Assembly (NCBI RefSeq): GCF_001029105.3
Contig: NZ_CP011807.3
Coordinates: forward strand, 2,356,001 to 2,420,000
DNA: 64,000 nucleotides
DNA from: Pandoraea faecigallinarum
GTDB taxonomy: Bacteria > Pseudomonadota > Gammaproteobacteria > Burkholderiales > Burkholderiaceae
Direction: 5' to 3'
Shown: positions 36,263 through 45,642 of the stretch, piece after piece
How the letters are laid out: the number at the start of each line of letters is the position of its first letter
How positions within the stretch are numbered: the stretch's first letter is position 1
Program-made: the position numbers and the translations under genes
Notes under the pieces: generated by a model
The model's input: the letters and a program-made list of their open reading frames with translations, nothing else
Databases searched by the model: none
What the model was told of the DNA's origin: nothing

Positions 36263-37867
36263 TCACTTGCGCAACGGTTGCGTTTGGGCCATCGACCGCA
36301 TGCCCGAGGCCCATCCACCACCCAGCGCGCGGAACGTCGCGACAGCGGCCCGGGCATTGTCGGCCTGAGCGCGGGCGTCGGCGTCACGCACCGTCAGCAA
36401 TTGACGGTCGGCGTCGAGAACTTCGTACAAACTGACGGTGCCGCCGGTGTAGGCCTCCTGCGCGCTGTCGCGTGCCCGTGTCTGGGCGTCGACAGCGCTT
36501 GCGAGATCCTTGCGCTGTTGCTCCAGCTCGACGAGCGTCACGATGGCGTTCTCCACATCTTCCGTTGCGTGCAGAATCGACAGCCGGTACTCGGCGAGCG
36601 CCTGCGCGTTGGCGCCCCGGGCTTGTGCAACCTCGGCATCGATGCGTCCGAAATCGAACAGACGCCAGCGCAGACCCAACGCGGCGAGCGGCTGGAATGT
36701 GGCCGCACTCGGCACGCGCCCACCGGCAAGCGTATCGAAGCCGAGCACGCCCGAGAGCGACAACTTCGGATAGTACTCGGCAAGCGATGCGCCGATGCGT
36801 TCGTTCGACGCGGCGAGCTTGCGCTCCGCGGCAATGACGTCCGGACGGCGTCGCAGCAAATCGGCGGGGGCGCTCGCATCGCCGATGGCGGGAATCGTCA
36901 GCGGCCGGGCGTTCAGAGCGTCGTCCTGTGCGGCCACGCGCATGCGACGCGCGTAAGTGCCCGGCGCAGCGCCCATCAGCACATCGAGCCGGTTGAGTTG
37001 CGTCTCCCGTTCGATGCGCAACGGCGGCAGAGTCGTACGCGCCTGGGCCAGCAACGCTTCGGATTGCGCCAGCTCGCGCGCCGTGGCCAGGCCGTCGTTC
37101 AGGCGTAGGCGCACGATTTCCATCAGCCGCGTATCCGTGTCGATCTGATCCTGCGCAATGATCAGGCGCCGTTGCGCGGCCCGCACCCGGAAATACGCAT
37201 CGGCCGCCTCGGCCACGATACTCACGCGAACGCCGTCGCGCTGCGCCTGCGCCGCCTGTTCGAGCGCGCTGGCCGCTTGCGCCGTGCGTTGCAGCCCGCC
37301 GAAAAGGTCCAGTTCCCAACTCGCCCCCGCACCGATGTCGTAGATCGTCATGTTGCGGTTGTAGCCGGGGATATTGCGCGCCACGACACCCAATGGGCCG
37401 TCCAGCGACTGATGTTCACGCGTGACGTTGGCGTCGAGCGACAACGACGGCAGCCGTTGCGCGCCGGCGGCTTGCGCCCGCGCCCGTGCCTGTGCCACCC
37501 GGGCCATTGCGGCCTGCACATCCAGATTCTGTGCCAGTGCCTGTTCGACGATGCCCGTCAGCACGGGGTCGTGAAAGCTTGTCCACCACGTATCCAGCGT
37601 GGTGGTGTCGCCGGGCGTCTCGTGGTCGGCGTCGTGCCGCGATAACGACGCGCTGCCTGCGAAGTGTGTGGGCAGATCCGACGCGGGGGCAACGTATTCG
37701 GGCCCGACAGCACACGCCGAGAGGGCGCCGACGGACAGCGCCAGCCAGACATGGCGCAGGATGGGGAGGGTCGTGCGACCGGATGACGGCGCGATCGACG
37801 AGAGCGACGGGGGTGACGGGGGTGACGGGGGTGACGGGGGTGACGGGGGCAACGAGGCGGTATTCAT
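36263..37867 (-). CDS. Outer-membrane efflux lipoprotein (NodT/OprM family)
   Basis: The 534-residue TolC-like factor starts with an unusual Pro/Ser repeat (PPSPPSPPS...) and then a lipoprotein signal with lipobox LSAC at about residue 52. VGPEYVAPA follows the Cys as in the NodT family. Two outer-membrane efflux repeats follow (ASWELDLFGGLQRTAQAASA; LRRRPDVIAAERKLAASNERIGASLAEYYPKLSLSG). It forms the outer-membrane channel for the EmrA/EmrB-type pump encoded divergently 122 bp away. The repeat in the n-region is odd; the true start may be internal, but no other Met lies before the signal. Confidence 0.88.
   Translation of the reverse strand: MNTASLPPSPPSPPSPPSPPSLSSIAPSSGRTTLPILRHVWLALSVGALSACAVGPEYVAPASDLPTHFAGSASLSRHDADHETPGDTTTLDTWWTSFHDPVLTGIVEQALAQNLDVQAAMARVAQARARAQAAGAQRLPSLSLDANVTREHQSLDGPLGVVARNIPGYNRNMTIYDIGAGASWELDLFGGLQRTAQAASALEQAAQAQRDGVRVSIVAEAADAYFRVRAAQRRLIIAQDQIDTDTRLMEIVRLRLNDGLATARELAQSEALLAQARTTLPPLRIERETQLNRLDVLMGAAPGTYARRMRVAAQDDALNARPLTIPAIGDASAPADLLRRRPDVIAAERKLAASNERIGASLAEYYPKLSLSGVLGFDTLAGGRVPSAATFQPLAALGLRWRLFDFGRIDAEVAQARGANAQALAEYRLSILHATEDVENAIVTLVELEQQRKDLASAVDAQTRARDSAQEAYTGGTVSLYEVLDADRQLLTVRDADARAQADNARAAVATFRALGGGWASGMRSMAQTQPLRK
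37806..37850 (-). repeat. Five 9-bp tandem repeats in signal n-region
   Basis: Four copies of GACGGGGGT plus one GACGGGGGC (top strand) encode the PPS repeat just after the start of the outer-membrane lipoprotein. The unit is in frame, so slippage would change length without frameshift. Confidence 0.8.
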
Positions 37868-37896
37868 GGGGTTTAATGAGTTACTTGCAGGATGAT

Positions 37897-37906
37897 AGTT
37901 GCAACT
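37897..37906. promoter_or_regulatory. AGTTGCAACT palindrome in divergent efflux promoter
   Basis: A perfect 10-bp palindrome between the outer-membrane factor and emrA-like genes. The related GAAGTTGCTTC occurs at 40845-40855, upstream of the HxlR regulator gene, so both may be bound by that regulator. This is inference. Confidence 0.4.
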
Positions 37907-37988
37907 CTATACTCACTTCCATCATGAAAGCAACCATCGGTTGCGTGCCCCCTGTTATTTCCCTCCCAGAGCGAAGAAGGATCGACCC

Positions 37989-39125
37989 ATGACTTCCCCG
38001 AGCACTCCCGTCCACCACGCCAGCCAGCCGGGCGGCCCGCCTCGCAACCCCGCGTTCGCACGCCGCTTTGCGGTGCGCGGCGCGTTCGTCGTCGCTGCGA
38101 TTGCGGCGCTTGGTTATGGAGCGTACTGGTGGACGACGGCGCGTTATCTGGAGACGACGGACGACGCCTACGTGGGCGGCGACGTGACGGTGCTCGGCCC
38201 CAAAGTGTCCGGATACGTCGCGCAGGTGCTCGTGACGGACAACCAGACGGTGCGGGCCGGCGACGTGCTCGTGCGGCTGGACGATCGCGATTACCGGGCG
38301 GCGCTCGCGAAGGCGGAGGGCGCGGTCGCGGCGCAGCAAGCGTTGCTGGCCAATCTCGACGCGACAGCCAGATTGCAGGCCGCCGTGATCGCGCAGGCGC
38401 GCGCAAGCGTGGTCGCCGCCACGGCGGATGTCCGCCGTGCGCATGACGATCAGGTGCGTTATCAGGACCTGGTCGCCAAATCGGCGGTGTCGGTACAAAG
38501 TGCGCAGAAGGCGGATGCCGACTACAAACAGCTAGTGGCGAATCGCGAGCGGGCCGAGGCGGGAGCGGTGGCGGCCGAGCGGCAGTTGGACGTCATCGCG
38601 ACGCAAAAGCAGCAAGCGCAAGCGGCGTGGGCACAGGCGGTGGCTGAGCGCGACATCGCCAAACTCAACGTCGAATACACCGTGCTGCGTGCGCCGGTGG
38701 ATGGCACGGTGGGCAATCGTCGAGCGCGCGCCGGGGCGTACGCACCGGCGGGAACGCAACTGCTGGCGATCGTTCCCGCGCATGGCTTGTGGGTCGATGC
38801 GAATTTCAAGGAAGGGCAGGTCGCGCATCTGCGCCCGGGAATGCCGGTAAGAATCGAGGCCGACGTGTTACCCGGGCGTGTGTTCCACGGCCGTGTCGCG
38901 AGTCTGGCGCCGGCCACCGGCGCCCAGTTCAGTGTGCTGCCACCCGAAAATGCGACGGGCAATTTCACCAAAATCGTTCAGCGCGTGCCGGTGCGCGTAC
39001 AGCTCGACGACGACGACGGCCGTCTGGGGACGCTGCGTCCGGGGTTGTCGGTGACGGCCGAAGTGGACTCGCGCGAACGCAATGGGGAGATCGGCGGCAA
39101 CGGTGACAAGGTGGCGGCAAGATGA
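37989..39125 (+). CDS. Membrane fusion protein of efflux pump (EmrA/HlyD family)
   Basis: In this 378-residue protein, one N-terminal helix (AFVVAAIAALGYGAYWW, about 33-49) is followed by TTDDAYVGGDVTVLGPKVSGYVAQVLVTDNQTVRAGDVLVRLDDRDY, the canonical EmrA lipoyl half-motif. An alpha-hairpin coiled coil (about 90-210), the second lipoyl half (LNVEYTVLRAPVDGTVGN) and a beta-barrel with GLWVDANFKEGQVAHLRPGMPV complete it. It bridges the inner-membrane pump and the outer-membrane channel. AAGGA precedes the ATG. It overlaps the next gene by four bases (ATGA), which implies translational coupling. Confidence 0.92.
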   Translation: MTSPSTPVHHASQPGGPPRNPAFARRFAVRGAFVVAAIAALGYGAYWWTTARYLETTDDAYVGGDVTVLGPKVSGYVAQVLVTDNQTVRAGDVLVRLDDRDYRAALAKAEGAVAAQQALLANLDATARLQAAVIAQARASVVAATADVRRAHDDQVRYQDLVAKSAVSVQSAQKADADYKQLVANRERAEAGAVAAERQLDVIATQKQQAQAAWAQAVAERDIAKLNVEYTVLRAPVDGTVGNRRARAGAYAPAGTQLLAIVPAHGLWVDANFKEGQVAHLRPGMPVRIEADVLPGRVFHGRVASLAPATGAQFSVLPPENATGNFTKIVQRVPVRVQLDDDDGRLGTLRPGLSVTAEVDSRERNGEIGGNGDKVAAR

Positions 39126-40816
39126 GCGCCGCACATGCCGGGGCGGCGCTGCCGGTGCCCGTTGGCGGGACCAACGATGCTCCCGGCCAGCCGGGCGGGA
39201 CTCACTCCGCCAACGACGAACCGCCCAAAACGATGCCGCCGCCCGCGGGCGGCGGGTTCTCTGCGCAATCGATGTCCATGCCGGCCAGGATCATCGCGTT
39301 CGGTACGATGGTCGTGGGAATGTTCATCGCGCTGCTCGATATCCAGATCGTTTCGGCGTCGCTGCGCGACATCGGCGGCGGACTCTCTGCGGGGGCAGAC
39401 GAGACGGCCTGGGTGCAGACGAGTTACCTGATCGCCGAAATCATCGTCATTCCGCTGTCGGGCTGGCTCTCGCGCGTGATGTCGACGCGCTGGATCTTCG
39501 CGGTGTCGGCCGCCGGGTTCACCGTGGCGAGCCTGTTGTGCGGCGCGGCATGGAACATCCAGAGCATGATCGCGTTCCGTGCGTTACAGGGATTTCTGGG
39601 CGGATCGATGATTCCGCTGGTATTCACGACGGCGTTCGCCTTTTTCAGCGGGCCTCAACGGGTAGTGGCGGCCGCCGTGATCGGCGGGCTGTCGTCGCTG
39701 GCGCCGACGCTCGGTCCGACCATCGGCGGCTGGATTACCGACAACTACTCGTGGCACTGGCTGTTTTTCATCAACATCGTGCCGGGTATCTTCGTGACGG
39801 TGACGGTGCCGCTGCTGGTGCGCATCGACCGTCCGGACGTTTCGTTGCTGCGCGGTGCGGACTATCTCGGCATGGCGCTCATGGCGATAAGCCTTGGCTG
39901 TCTCGAATACACGCTGGAAGAGGGGCCGCGCTGGGACTGGTTCGGCGACGCCACGATTCGCACGACGGCCTGGCTCGCGGCGCTGTGCGGCGTGGCGTTC
40001 GTCTGGCGCAGTTTGGTGTACGCGCAGCCGATCGTGGATTTACGCGCGCTCAGGCAGCGCAATTTTGCGCTCGGGTGCTTCTTTTCCTTCGCCACCGGGA
40101 TCGGCATTTTCGCCACGATCTACCTCACACCGTTATTTCTCGGGCGGGTGCGCGGTTTCTCCGCGTTCGAGATCGGCATGGCCGTGTTCTCGACGGGCAT
40201 CTTCCAGTTGCTGTCGATCCCCCTTTACACGATGCTCGCGAATCGCGTCGATTTGCGGATATTGATGATGGCGGGAATTGGCGGATTCGGGCTGTCGATG
40301 TGGCAATTCGCACCGATCACTCACGACTGGGGCACGGCGCAACTATTGCTGCCGCAAGCATTGCGCGGCGCGGCACAACAGTTTGCGGTGGCGCCCATCG
40401 TCACGCTGACGTTGGGCAGTCTTGCGCCGGCGCGATTGCGTCTGGCGTCCGGGCTGTTCAACCTGATGCGAAATCTGGGCGGTGCGATCGGCATCGCGGT
40501 CTGCACGACCGTCCTCAACGACCGCACGAACCTGCATTTTTTCCGGCTCGCGGAGACGATGGGCGCCGGGAATCCGGCGGTCGGCCAATGGCTGGCAGGC
40601 GTTGGGGTGCGCATGAGCGCCGCGGGGCTCGACGCCGTGGACGCGCAGACGGCGGCAGTACGCCAGCTGTGGCTGTTGACGCTGCGAGAAGCGCAGACGA
40701 TCACGTTCGGCGACATCTTTGCGGGACTGGGCGTGATCTTCCTCTTCGTCACGCTCATGGTGCCGTTGATGCAAAAGGTTGCACCGCCGAAAGCGCCCAG
40801 TGCGGACGCCCATTGA
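39122..40816 (+). CDS. DHA2-family multidrug efflux permease (EmrB-like)
   Basis: The 564-residue protein has about 14 helices. After a 55-residue Pro/Gly-rich cytoplasmic N-terminus come motif D1 LLDIQIVSASLRDIGGGLS, AWVQTSYLIAEIIVIPLSGWLSRVMSTR (motif A region) and motif C LGPTIGGWITDNYSWHWLFFINIVPG. It expels drugs or organic toxins with protons through the EmrA-like adaptor and the NodT-type channel encoded next door. The long N-terminal extension is unusual compared with E. coli EmrB. Confidence 0.92.
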   Translation: MSAAHAGAALPVPVGGTNDAPGQPGGTHSANDEPPKTMPPPAGGGFSAQSMSMPARIIAFGTMVVGMFIALLDIQIVSASLRDIGGGLSAGADETAWVQTSYLIAEIIVIPLSGWLSRVMSTRWIFAVSAAGFTVASLLCGAAWNIQSMIAFRALQGFLGGSMIPLVFTTAFAFFSGPQRVVAAAVIGGLSSLAPTLGPTIGGWITDNYSWHWLFFINIVPGIFVTVTVPLLVRIDRPDVSLLRGADYLGMALMAISLGCLEYTLEEGPRWDWFGDATIRTTAWLAALCGVAFVWRSLVYAQPIVDLRALRQRNFALGCFFSFATGIGIFATIYLTPLFLGRVRGFSAFEIGMAVFSTGIFQLLSIPLYTMLANRVDLRILMMAGIGGFGLSMWQFAPITHDWGTAQLLLPQALRGAAQQFAVAPIVTLTLGSLAPARLRLASGLFNLMRNLGGAIGIAVCTTVLNDRTNLHFFRLAETMGAGNPAVGQWLAGVGVRMSAAGLDAVDAQTAAVRQLWLLTLREAQTITFGDIFAGLGVIFLFVTLMVPLMQKVAPPKAPSADAH

Positions 40817-41051
40817 CGGCGTTGGCAGCAGAATTCACTTTAAAGAAGTTGCTTCATATTTGTCGGTCAAGTCGATGATTTATAATGGTTTCAAGATTGC
40901 CGTGCACTGCGAAACCGGGATGCCGGCCGATCACCGCAATGCGCGACAGCTCCGGCCGGCTTGCTCGCCGATGTCTTCGCCCTTATTCTCACTTGCATGG
41001 TAATAGCCAGGGCCCCGGCGCTCCGGCGCCCACCGAACGCGAGGAATCCGT

Positions 41052-41603
41052 ATGCATCGAAAGACATTCCGTGATATGCAATGCCCCATCGCCCGCAGCC
41101 TTGAGCGCGTGGGCGAATGGTGGAGCATTCTGATCTTGCGTGAGGCCAGCTATGGCACGACACGCTTCGACGATTTTCAGCGCCGTCTCGATATTGCGCC
41201 GAACATGCTGACCCGACGACTGAGCGCGCTGGTGGAAGAAGGCTTGCTCGCGCGGCGTCAGTACTGCGACCGCCCGCCACGCTTTGAATATGTGCTCACC
41301 GATGCGGGACGAGACTTCCGGCCGGTGCTGTGGGCGTTGCTGGCGTGGGGCAACCGGCATTTCGCGCCGGAGGGCATTGCGGCCCAACTGATCGATCGCG
41401 AGACGGGACAAGTCGTCGAGCCGGTGGTCGTCGACGCGGTGACGGGCGTACGTCTTGACCCGACGCGTCACGTGCCGGGCGCGGGGCCCATGGCAAGCGA
41501 GAGCATGCGGGCGCGACTGGCGCGTGCGGCGGAGTTCGCCTCCGGGCAGTCGGCGGGTCCCGCTGAGGCGAGCGCCGAAAAAGTGGAAGACGTTTCTGAA
41601 TAA
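41052..41603 (+). CDS. HxlR-family transcriptional regulator
   Basis: The 183-residue protein has the HxlR winged helix: CPIARSLERVGEWWSILILREASYGTTRFDDFQRRLDIAPNMLTRRLSALVEEGLLARRQY, with the conserved N-terminal Cys of the family (Cys11) that in some members senses reactive electrophiles. The last 65 residues extend beyond the usual 110-130 length and are poorly conserved. It lies 235 bp downstream of the efflux permease on the same strand and is the natural candidate to control the pump. Confidence 0.88.
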   Translation: MHRKTFRDMQCPIARSLERVGEWWSILILREASYGTTRFDDFQRRLDIAPNMLTRRLSALVEEGLLARRQYCDRPPRFEYVLTDAGRDFRPVLWALLAWGNRHFAPEGIAAQLIDRETGQVVEPVVVDAVTGVRLDPTRHVPGAGPMASESMRARLARAAEFASGQSAGPAEASAEKVEDVSE

Positions 41604-41659
41604 ACGCCGCCAGACCGTTGACTGCACTGGCTTTTCGGAAAGCTGCCGCGGGCGATGGA

Positions 41660-43789
41660 TTAGGCCATTGCCGGTGCGCCGGGTATGCCGGGCAGCGAAG
41701 CGAGCAGCCGGGCGAATGCGTCGCTCGTGAGCGGTTTGCCGAGCAGGAAGCCTTGTAACTCGTCGCAATCGAGGGTTCTGAGCGCTTCGCGTTGCGACGC
41801 CGTTTCGACACCTTCGGCCACAACGTCCATGTCGAGCGAGTGCGCCAGTGCGATGATGGCCGAGACCACGGCGCTGCCTTCGCGCCCGCAGGTATCCAGA
41901 CCGTTCGTGAAGAAGCGATCCATCTTCAGCTGCTTCACGCGAAAGCGCTGCAGGTAAGCCAGACTCGAATAACCGGTGCCGAAGTCGTCGATGGCGACCT
42001 CGAAGCCATGGTCCTGAAATGCGCGGATGACGTCGACGGTGTGCTGCGCGTCGGACATCGCCACCGTCTCGGTAATTTCGAACATCAGGCGCGAACAGGC
42101 GATTCCGGCGTTTCGAACGATCTCCACAATATTCTCGACGAGCAGCGACTGCGCCATCTGGCGAGGCGACAGGTTGATCGCGACCTTCACCGGCGGCAGT
42201 CCTGCCGCATCCCATTCCTTGATGTGACGGCAGGTCTCGCGAACGACCCAGTAGCCGATCTGCACGATCTGCCCGGTGCGCTCGGCCACCGGAATGAAGT
42301 CGGCCGGCTGCAACTCGCCGAACGTCGGGTGCGTCAGACGCAGCAGCGCTTCGGCGCCGGCCAGCGCTTCGGTATCGCCTCGATATTTGGGCTGGAAGTG
42401 CAGCGAAAAATACTGCTCGTTCTCGGCGTCGTGCAAGGCCTGCTGGATCTCCCAGGTGCGCTGCGCGGCGGCGTTCATGCGCGGCTCGAAATAGCGGAAA
42501 ATGCCGCGCCCGGCGCACTTGGCCTCGTACATGGCGGTGTCGGCGTGCTTGAGCAGCAGGTCGATGCTGTCGCCGTCGTCCGGGAACAACGCCACACCGA
42601 TACTCGGCATCACGTGCAACGACTGATTGCCGACCTTCAGGCCGTCGCGCATGTCGTCGAGCAGCCGTTGCGCCACGCGGCCCGCGACTTCGGGCGAGGA
42701 CAACGATCCGAGCAGCACCACGAATTCGTCGCCGCCCAGGCGGGCCACCACGTCGTCACCGTTCACGTTCTTGCGCAAGCGCTTGGCAAAGGCGCGCAGC
42801 ACGTCGTCCCCCACGTTGTGGCCGAGCGAATCGTTGATCGTTTTGAAACCGTCCAGATCCATGAACAGCACCGCGAAACGACGCTGATCGCGGCGCGAGT
42901 TGATCAGCATGCGCGCCGCGGCGTCGTGCAGCGCACGGCGATTGGGCAGATCGGTCAGCGCATCGTAGGTCGCCATGCGCGCGATCTGGGTGTTGAGTTG
43001 CAACACGGAGGTGGCGAGGAAGCTGGTTCGGGCGTCGAGCCGCGAGACAAGCAGGGTGGTGACCAGAATCAGGAACGTGAAGAGGCTGACGGTCGTGACC
43101 AGCCACGACGAACTCACCCCATTGGCCGCCCCGCACACGGCGCCCGCGGCGAAGCTCGCCGCGGACATCCCCGTGTAGTGCATTGCCGTGATGGCAAGCC
43201 CCATGACGCAGGCGGCGCCCACGCGCTTGGCCATGACATAGCGCAGGCTGCCGTCGCGCAGGGTCCTCGCAATCCAGAGCGCGGCTGTGGCGGCGGCAAT
43301 CGCTATGAGGATCGACGCAATGAAGAGCGCCGGATCGTAGCGGATGGCCGGGTCCATTTTCATGGCGGCCATGCCCGAGTAGTGCATGGCGGCGATGCCC
43401 AGGCCGAGGGTAATGCCCGCGCCGGCCAGACGCCACCGTGTGAAACGTTCGCTCGCCACGAGCCACAGCGCCGCCCACGAGATAGCGATGGCGATGCCGA
43501 GCGAGGCCGCTGTAATGGCCGGGTCGTAGCCGAGCGGGATGGTTTTCGCGGCCAGCGGCGTCAACGATGGCGACAGCGATGGCGGCAGCGAGAGGGCGAG
43601 CATGCCGATGAAGTGCATCGACCAGATGCCGATGCCCATGGCGGTCGCGCCCACGGCGAGCCACGCGTGACGCATGCCGCGGTGGGTCAGGAGATAGATG
43701 CGACCTGAAAGATCGAGCGCCGTAAACGACGCCAGCACTGCAACTGCAAGCGATAGCGCAACGAGCCAACCACTGTACGAACTGGACAT
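41660..43789 (-). CDS. MHYT-GGDEF-EAL c-di-GMP enzyme
   Basis: In this 709-residue protein, the N-terminal membrane domain carries three MHYT-type repeats (MHFIGM, MHYSGM, MHYTGM), proposed to hold copper and sense O2, CO or NO. A GGDEF domain follows, with RLGGDEFVVLL near residue 350, then EAL with GAEALLR near 480, ETVAM and DDFGTGYSSLAYL. Both catalytic signatures look complete, so the protein could make or break c-di-GMP, depending on the signal. It ends close to the hxlR gene (56 bp, convergent). No Shine-Dalgarno is obvious. Confidence 0.93.
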   Translation of the reverse strand: MSSSYSGWLVALSLAVAVLASFTALDLSGRIYLLTHRGMRHAWLAVGATAMGIGIWSMHFIGMLALSLPPSLSPSLTPLAAKTIPLGYDPAITAASLGIAIAISWAALWLVASERFTRWRLAGAGITLGLGIAAMHYSGMAAMKMDPAIRYDPALFIASILIAIAAATAALWIARTLRDGSLRYVMAKRVGAACVMGLAITAMHYTGMSAASFAAGAVCGAANGVSSSWLVTTVSLFTFLILVTTLLVSRLDARTSFLATSVLQLNTQIARMATYDALTDLPNRRALHDAAARMLINSRRDQRRFAVLFMDLDGFKTINDSLGHNVGDDVLRAFAKRLRKNVNGDDVVARLGGDEFVVLLGSLSSPEVAGRVAQRLLDDMRDGLKVGNQSLHVMPSIGVALFPDDGDSIDLLLKHADTAMYEAKCAGRGIFRYFEPRMNAAAQRTWEIQQALHDAENEQYFSLHFQPKYRGDTEALAGAEALLRLTHPTFGELQPADFIPVAERTGQIVQIGYWVVRETCRHIKEWDAAGLPPVKVAINLSPRQMAQSLLVENIVEIVRNAGIACSRLMFEITETVAMSDAQHTVDVIRAFQDHGFEVAIDDFGTGYSSLAYLQRFRVKQLKMDRFFTNGLDTCGREGSAVVSAIIALAHSLDMDVVAEGVETASQREALRTLDCDELQGFLLGKPLTSDAFARLLASLPGIPGAPAMA

Positions 43790-44204
43790 ATGAAAACCAA
43801 CCGAAAAGTCCCGCTTAACTGGTTATCGGCACGTTGGGCCAATAGTTGAGGATGGCGGTGGAATATTTCCAGGCGCCTTGGCAGCGGCAAATCTCCGCGA
43901 CGCGCCGTATCGACGGGTATCGATCCGTGTCGGCGCTCGACAGTGCCGATGCCATGGTGAATACTCCATCCGTACCCGCCCCGGTGCGACGTTTTTGCGG
44001 TAACGGCATGCGTCGGTGCTTGCGCAACGACGCTGTCGTGCAACGTGCCGGATGGCAACCCGTCGGGGCTACGCAACCGGGCATGGTCCAAGGACACGAT
44101 CAGGGGGCGAAAAATACGGCAGCCCTAGATTTTGCCTGATTTCTGTAGGAATTCCTCTTACTGAGTGCAATCTTCGTGGTCGACTTGCCCGCAGGAGCCG
44201 TGAT
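43790..44204. other. Intergenic region between MHYT protein and DUF2252
   Basis: Apart from a possible 46-codon gene on the minus strand (listed), I see no feature. Longer open frames on both strands lack family resemblance. AGGAG at 44193-44197 belongs to the DUF2252 gene. Confidence 0.4.
43815..43955 (-). CDS. Possible small protein, 46 residues
   Basis: A short frame (MASALSSADTDRYPSIRRVA... ending YWPNVPITS) has GGAG eight bases before its ATG and third positions rich in G/C, like the neighbouring genes. It includes a CRC motif and several aromatics. No function is suggested. It lies immediately upstream of the MHYT gene on the same strand (25 bp between), so it might be its co-transcribed leader peptide or partner. 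Confidence 0.35.
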   Translation of the reverse strand: MASALSSADTDRYPSIRRVAEICRCQGAWKYSTAILNYWPNVPITS

Positions 44205-45641
44205 ATGCGCATTCACATGGGGCTGTTGCAAGTGCCGGCGGTGCCGTTCGAAGCGCGCGTCGTCGCCGGGCGCCGGCTGCGCGAGAAGACGCCGCGCAGC
44301 AGCCATTCGCACCTCGGCAACACCGACCGGGACATCGTGGAACTCCTGCGCACGAGCAGCGAGGGGCGCGTGGCGGCGCTGGTTCCGCTACGTTATGGGC
44401 GCATGCTGGCGTCGCCGTTCGCGTTTTACCGGGGGAGCGCCATCGTGCAGGCGCACGATCTGGCGGGCACACCGCGCTCCGGATTCACAATGCAGATCTG
44501 CGGCGACTGCCATCTGGCGAATTTCGGCGGTTTCGCGACACCCGAGCGTGCGCTGATCTTCGATCTGAACGATTTCGACGAAACGGCGCCGGGGCCGTGG
44601 GAGTGGGATCTGAAGCGACTGTGTGCCAGTCTGGTCCTGGCGGCGCGGCAATTCGGTTTCGGCGACCCGCTGGGCGTCGAGATGGTGCGTGCCGCGGTCG
44701 ATACGTACGCGCGGCGTCTGAACGAATACGCCCATATGCCGACCATCGAACTGTGGCATGAGCAGATTACCTTCGAGCGCATGCTGGAGATGGCGGGGAC
44801 CGAGCGTGTGCGCGAGGGGGTCAAGCGTGGCATTGCCCGTGCCGCCGGCCGCACGCACGAGAATGTGCTGCCGAAGTTCGCCCAGCGGGTCGGCGATCAC
44901 TGGCAGATTCGGGATACCCCGCCCACTGTGTTCCATGTCCATGGTGCGACGACGCTTTTCGGCCCGGACGACGATTGGCTAGGTCTTGGCGACTGGCGCT
45001 CGCTGTTCGCACCCGTCTACAAGAGCTACACCGATTCACTGCCGCCGGACCGGGCGCGCATGCTTGAGAGCTATACACAGCAGGACCTGGCGTTCAAGGT
45101 GGTGGGGGTGGGCAGCGTGGGTACGCGGTGTCTGGTGCTGCTCATGATGGACACGCACGATCAGCCGCTTTTCCTTCAGTTCAAGGAAGCGTCGAAGTCG
45201 GTTGTCTCGCGCTTCTTCAAGCATGTGACGCCGAGGCACGACGGGCGTCGCGTCGTGGAAGGCCAGCGTTTGATGCAAGCGGCGTCCGATGCCTTTCTCG
45301 GCTGGGGCTCGGGACCGTTCGGTCGCGCGATCTACGGACGCCAACTGCGCGATATGAAAATATCGGCGCAGTTCGAACTGTTTCGTGCAGACGGATTTCG
45401 CGAGTACGCGAGCCTGTGCGGTTGGGTGCTCGCCCGGGCGCACGCCAAGGCCGGTGGCTGCGCGGCCGAATTGGTCGGGTACGTGGGCAAGGGCATTCGC
45501 CTTGGCGAAGCGCTGACCCGTTACTCGACCGATTATGCCGACCAGGTGGAGCGCGACTACGAAGTGTTTCGCAAGGCATGCCGCGACGGCCGCCTCGAAG
45601 CGCGCACGGACACCGATATGGCTGCCGACTTCATGGCCTGA
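44205..45641 (+). CDS. DUF2252 family protein
   Basis: This 478-residue protein contains the DUF2252 blocks MLASPFAFYRGSA, QICGDCHLANFGGF, IFDLNDFDETAPGPWEWDLKRL and VVGVGSVGTRC, then REYASLCGWVLARAHAKAG. The GDxHxxN-then-Asp arrangement resembles the catalytic loop and metal-binding Asp of aminoglycoside/choline-kinase-like enzymes, so a small-molecule kinase fold is plausible, but the biochemical role is unknown. AGGAG lies seven bases before the ATG. It is followed after a single base by the dCache-GGDEF gene, so the two are almost certainly co-translated. Confidence 0.88.
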   Translation: MRIHMGLLQVPAVPFEARVVAGRRLREKTPRSSHSHLGNTDRDIVELLRTSSEGRVAALVPLRYGRMLASPFAFYRGSAIVQAHDLAGTPRSGFTMQICGDCHLANFGGFATPERALIFDLNDFDETAPGPWEWDLKRLCASLVLAARQFGFGDPLGVEMVRAAVDTYARRLNEYAHMPTIELWHEQITFERMLEMAGTERVREGVKRGIARAAGRTHENVLPKFAQRVGDHWQIRDTPPTVFHVHGATTLFGPDDDWLGLGDWRSLFAPVYKSYTDSLPPDRARMLESYTQQDLAFKVVGVGSVGTRCLVLLMMDTHDQPLFLQFKEASKSVVSRFFKHVTPRHDGRRVVEGQRLMQAASDAFLGWGSGPFGRAIYGRQLRDMKISAQFELFRADGFREYASLCGWVLARAHAKAGGCAAELVGYVGKGIRLGEALTRYSTDYADQVERDYEVFRKACRDGRLEARTDTDMAADFMA

Positions 45642-45642
45642 C

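Noticed and set aside
41792..43708. A 638-codon plus-strand frame opposite the MHYT-GGDEF-EAL gene
   Set aside because: It mirrors a gene with complete catalytic motifs and has no recognisable domain.
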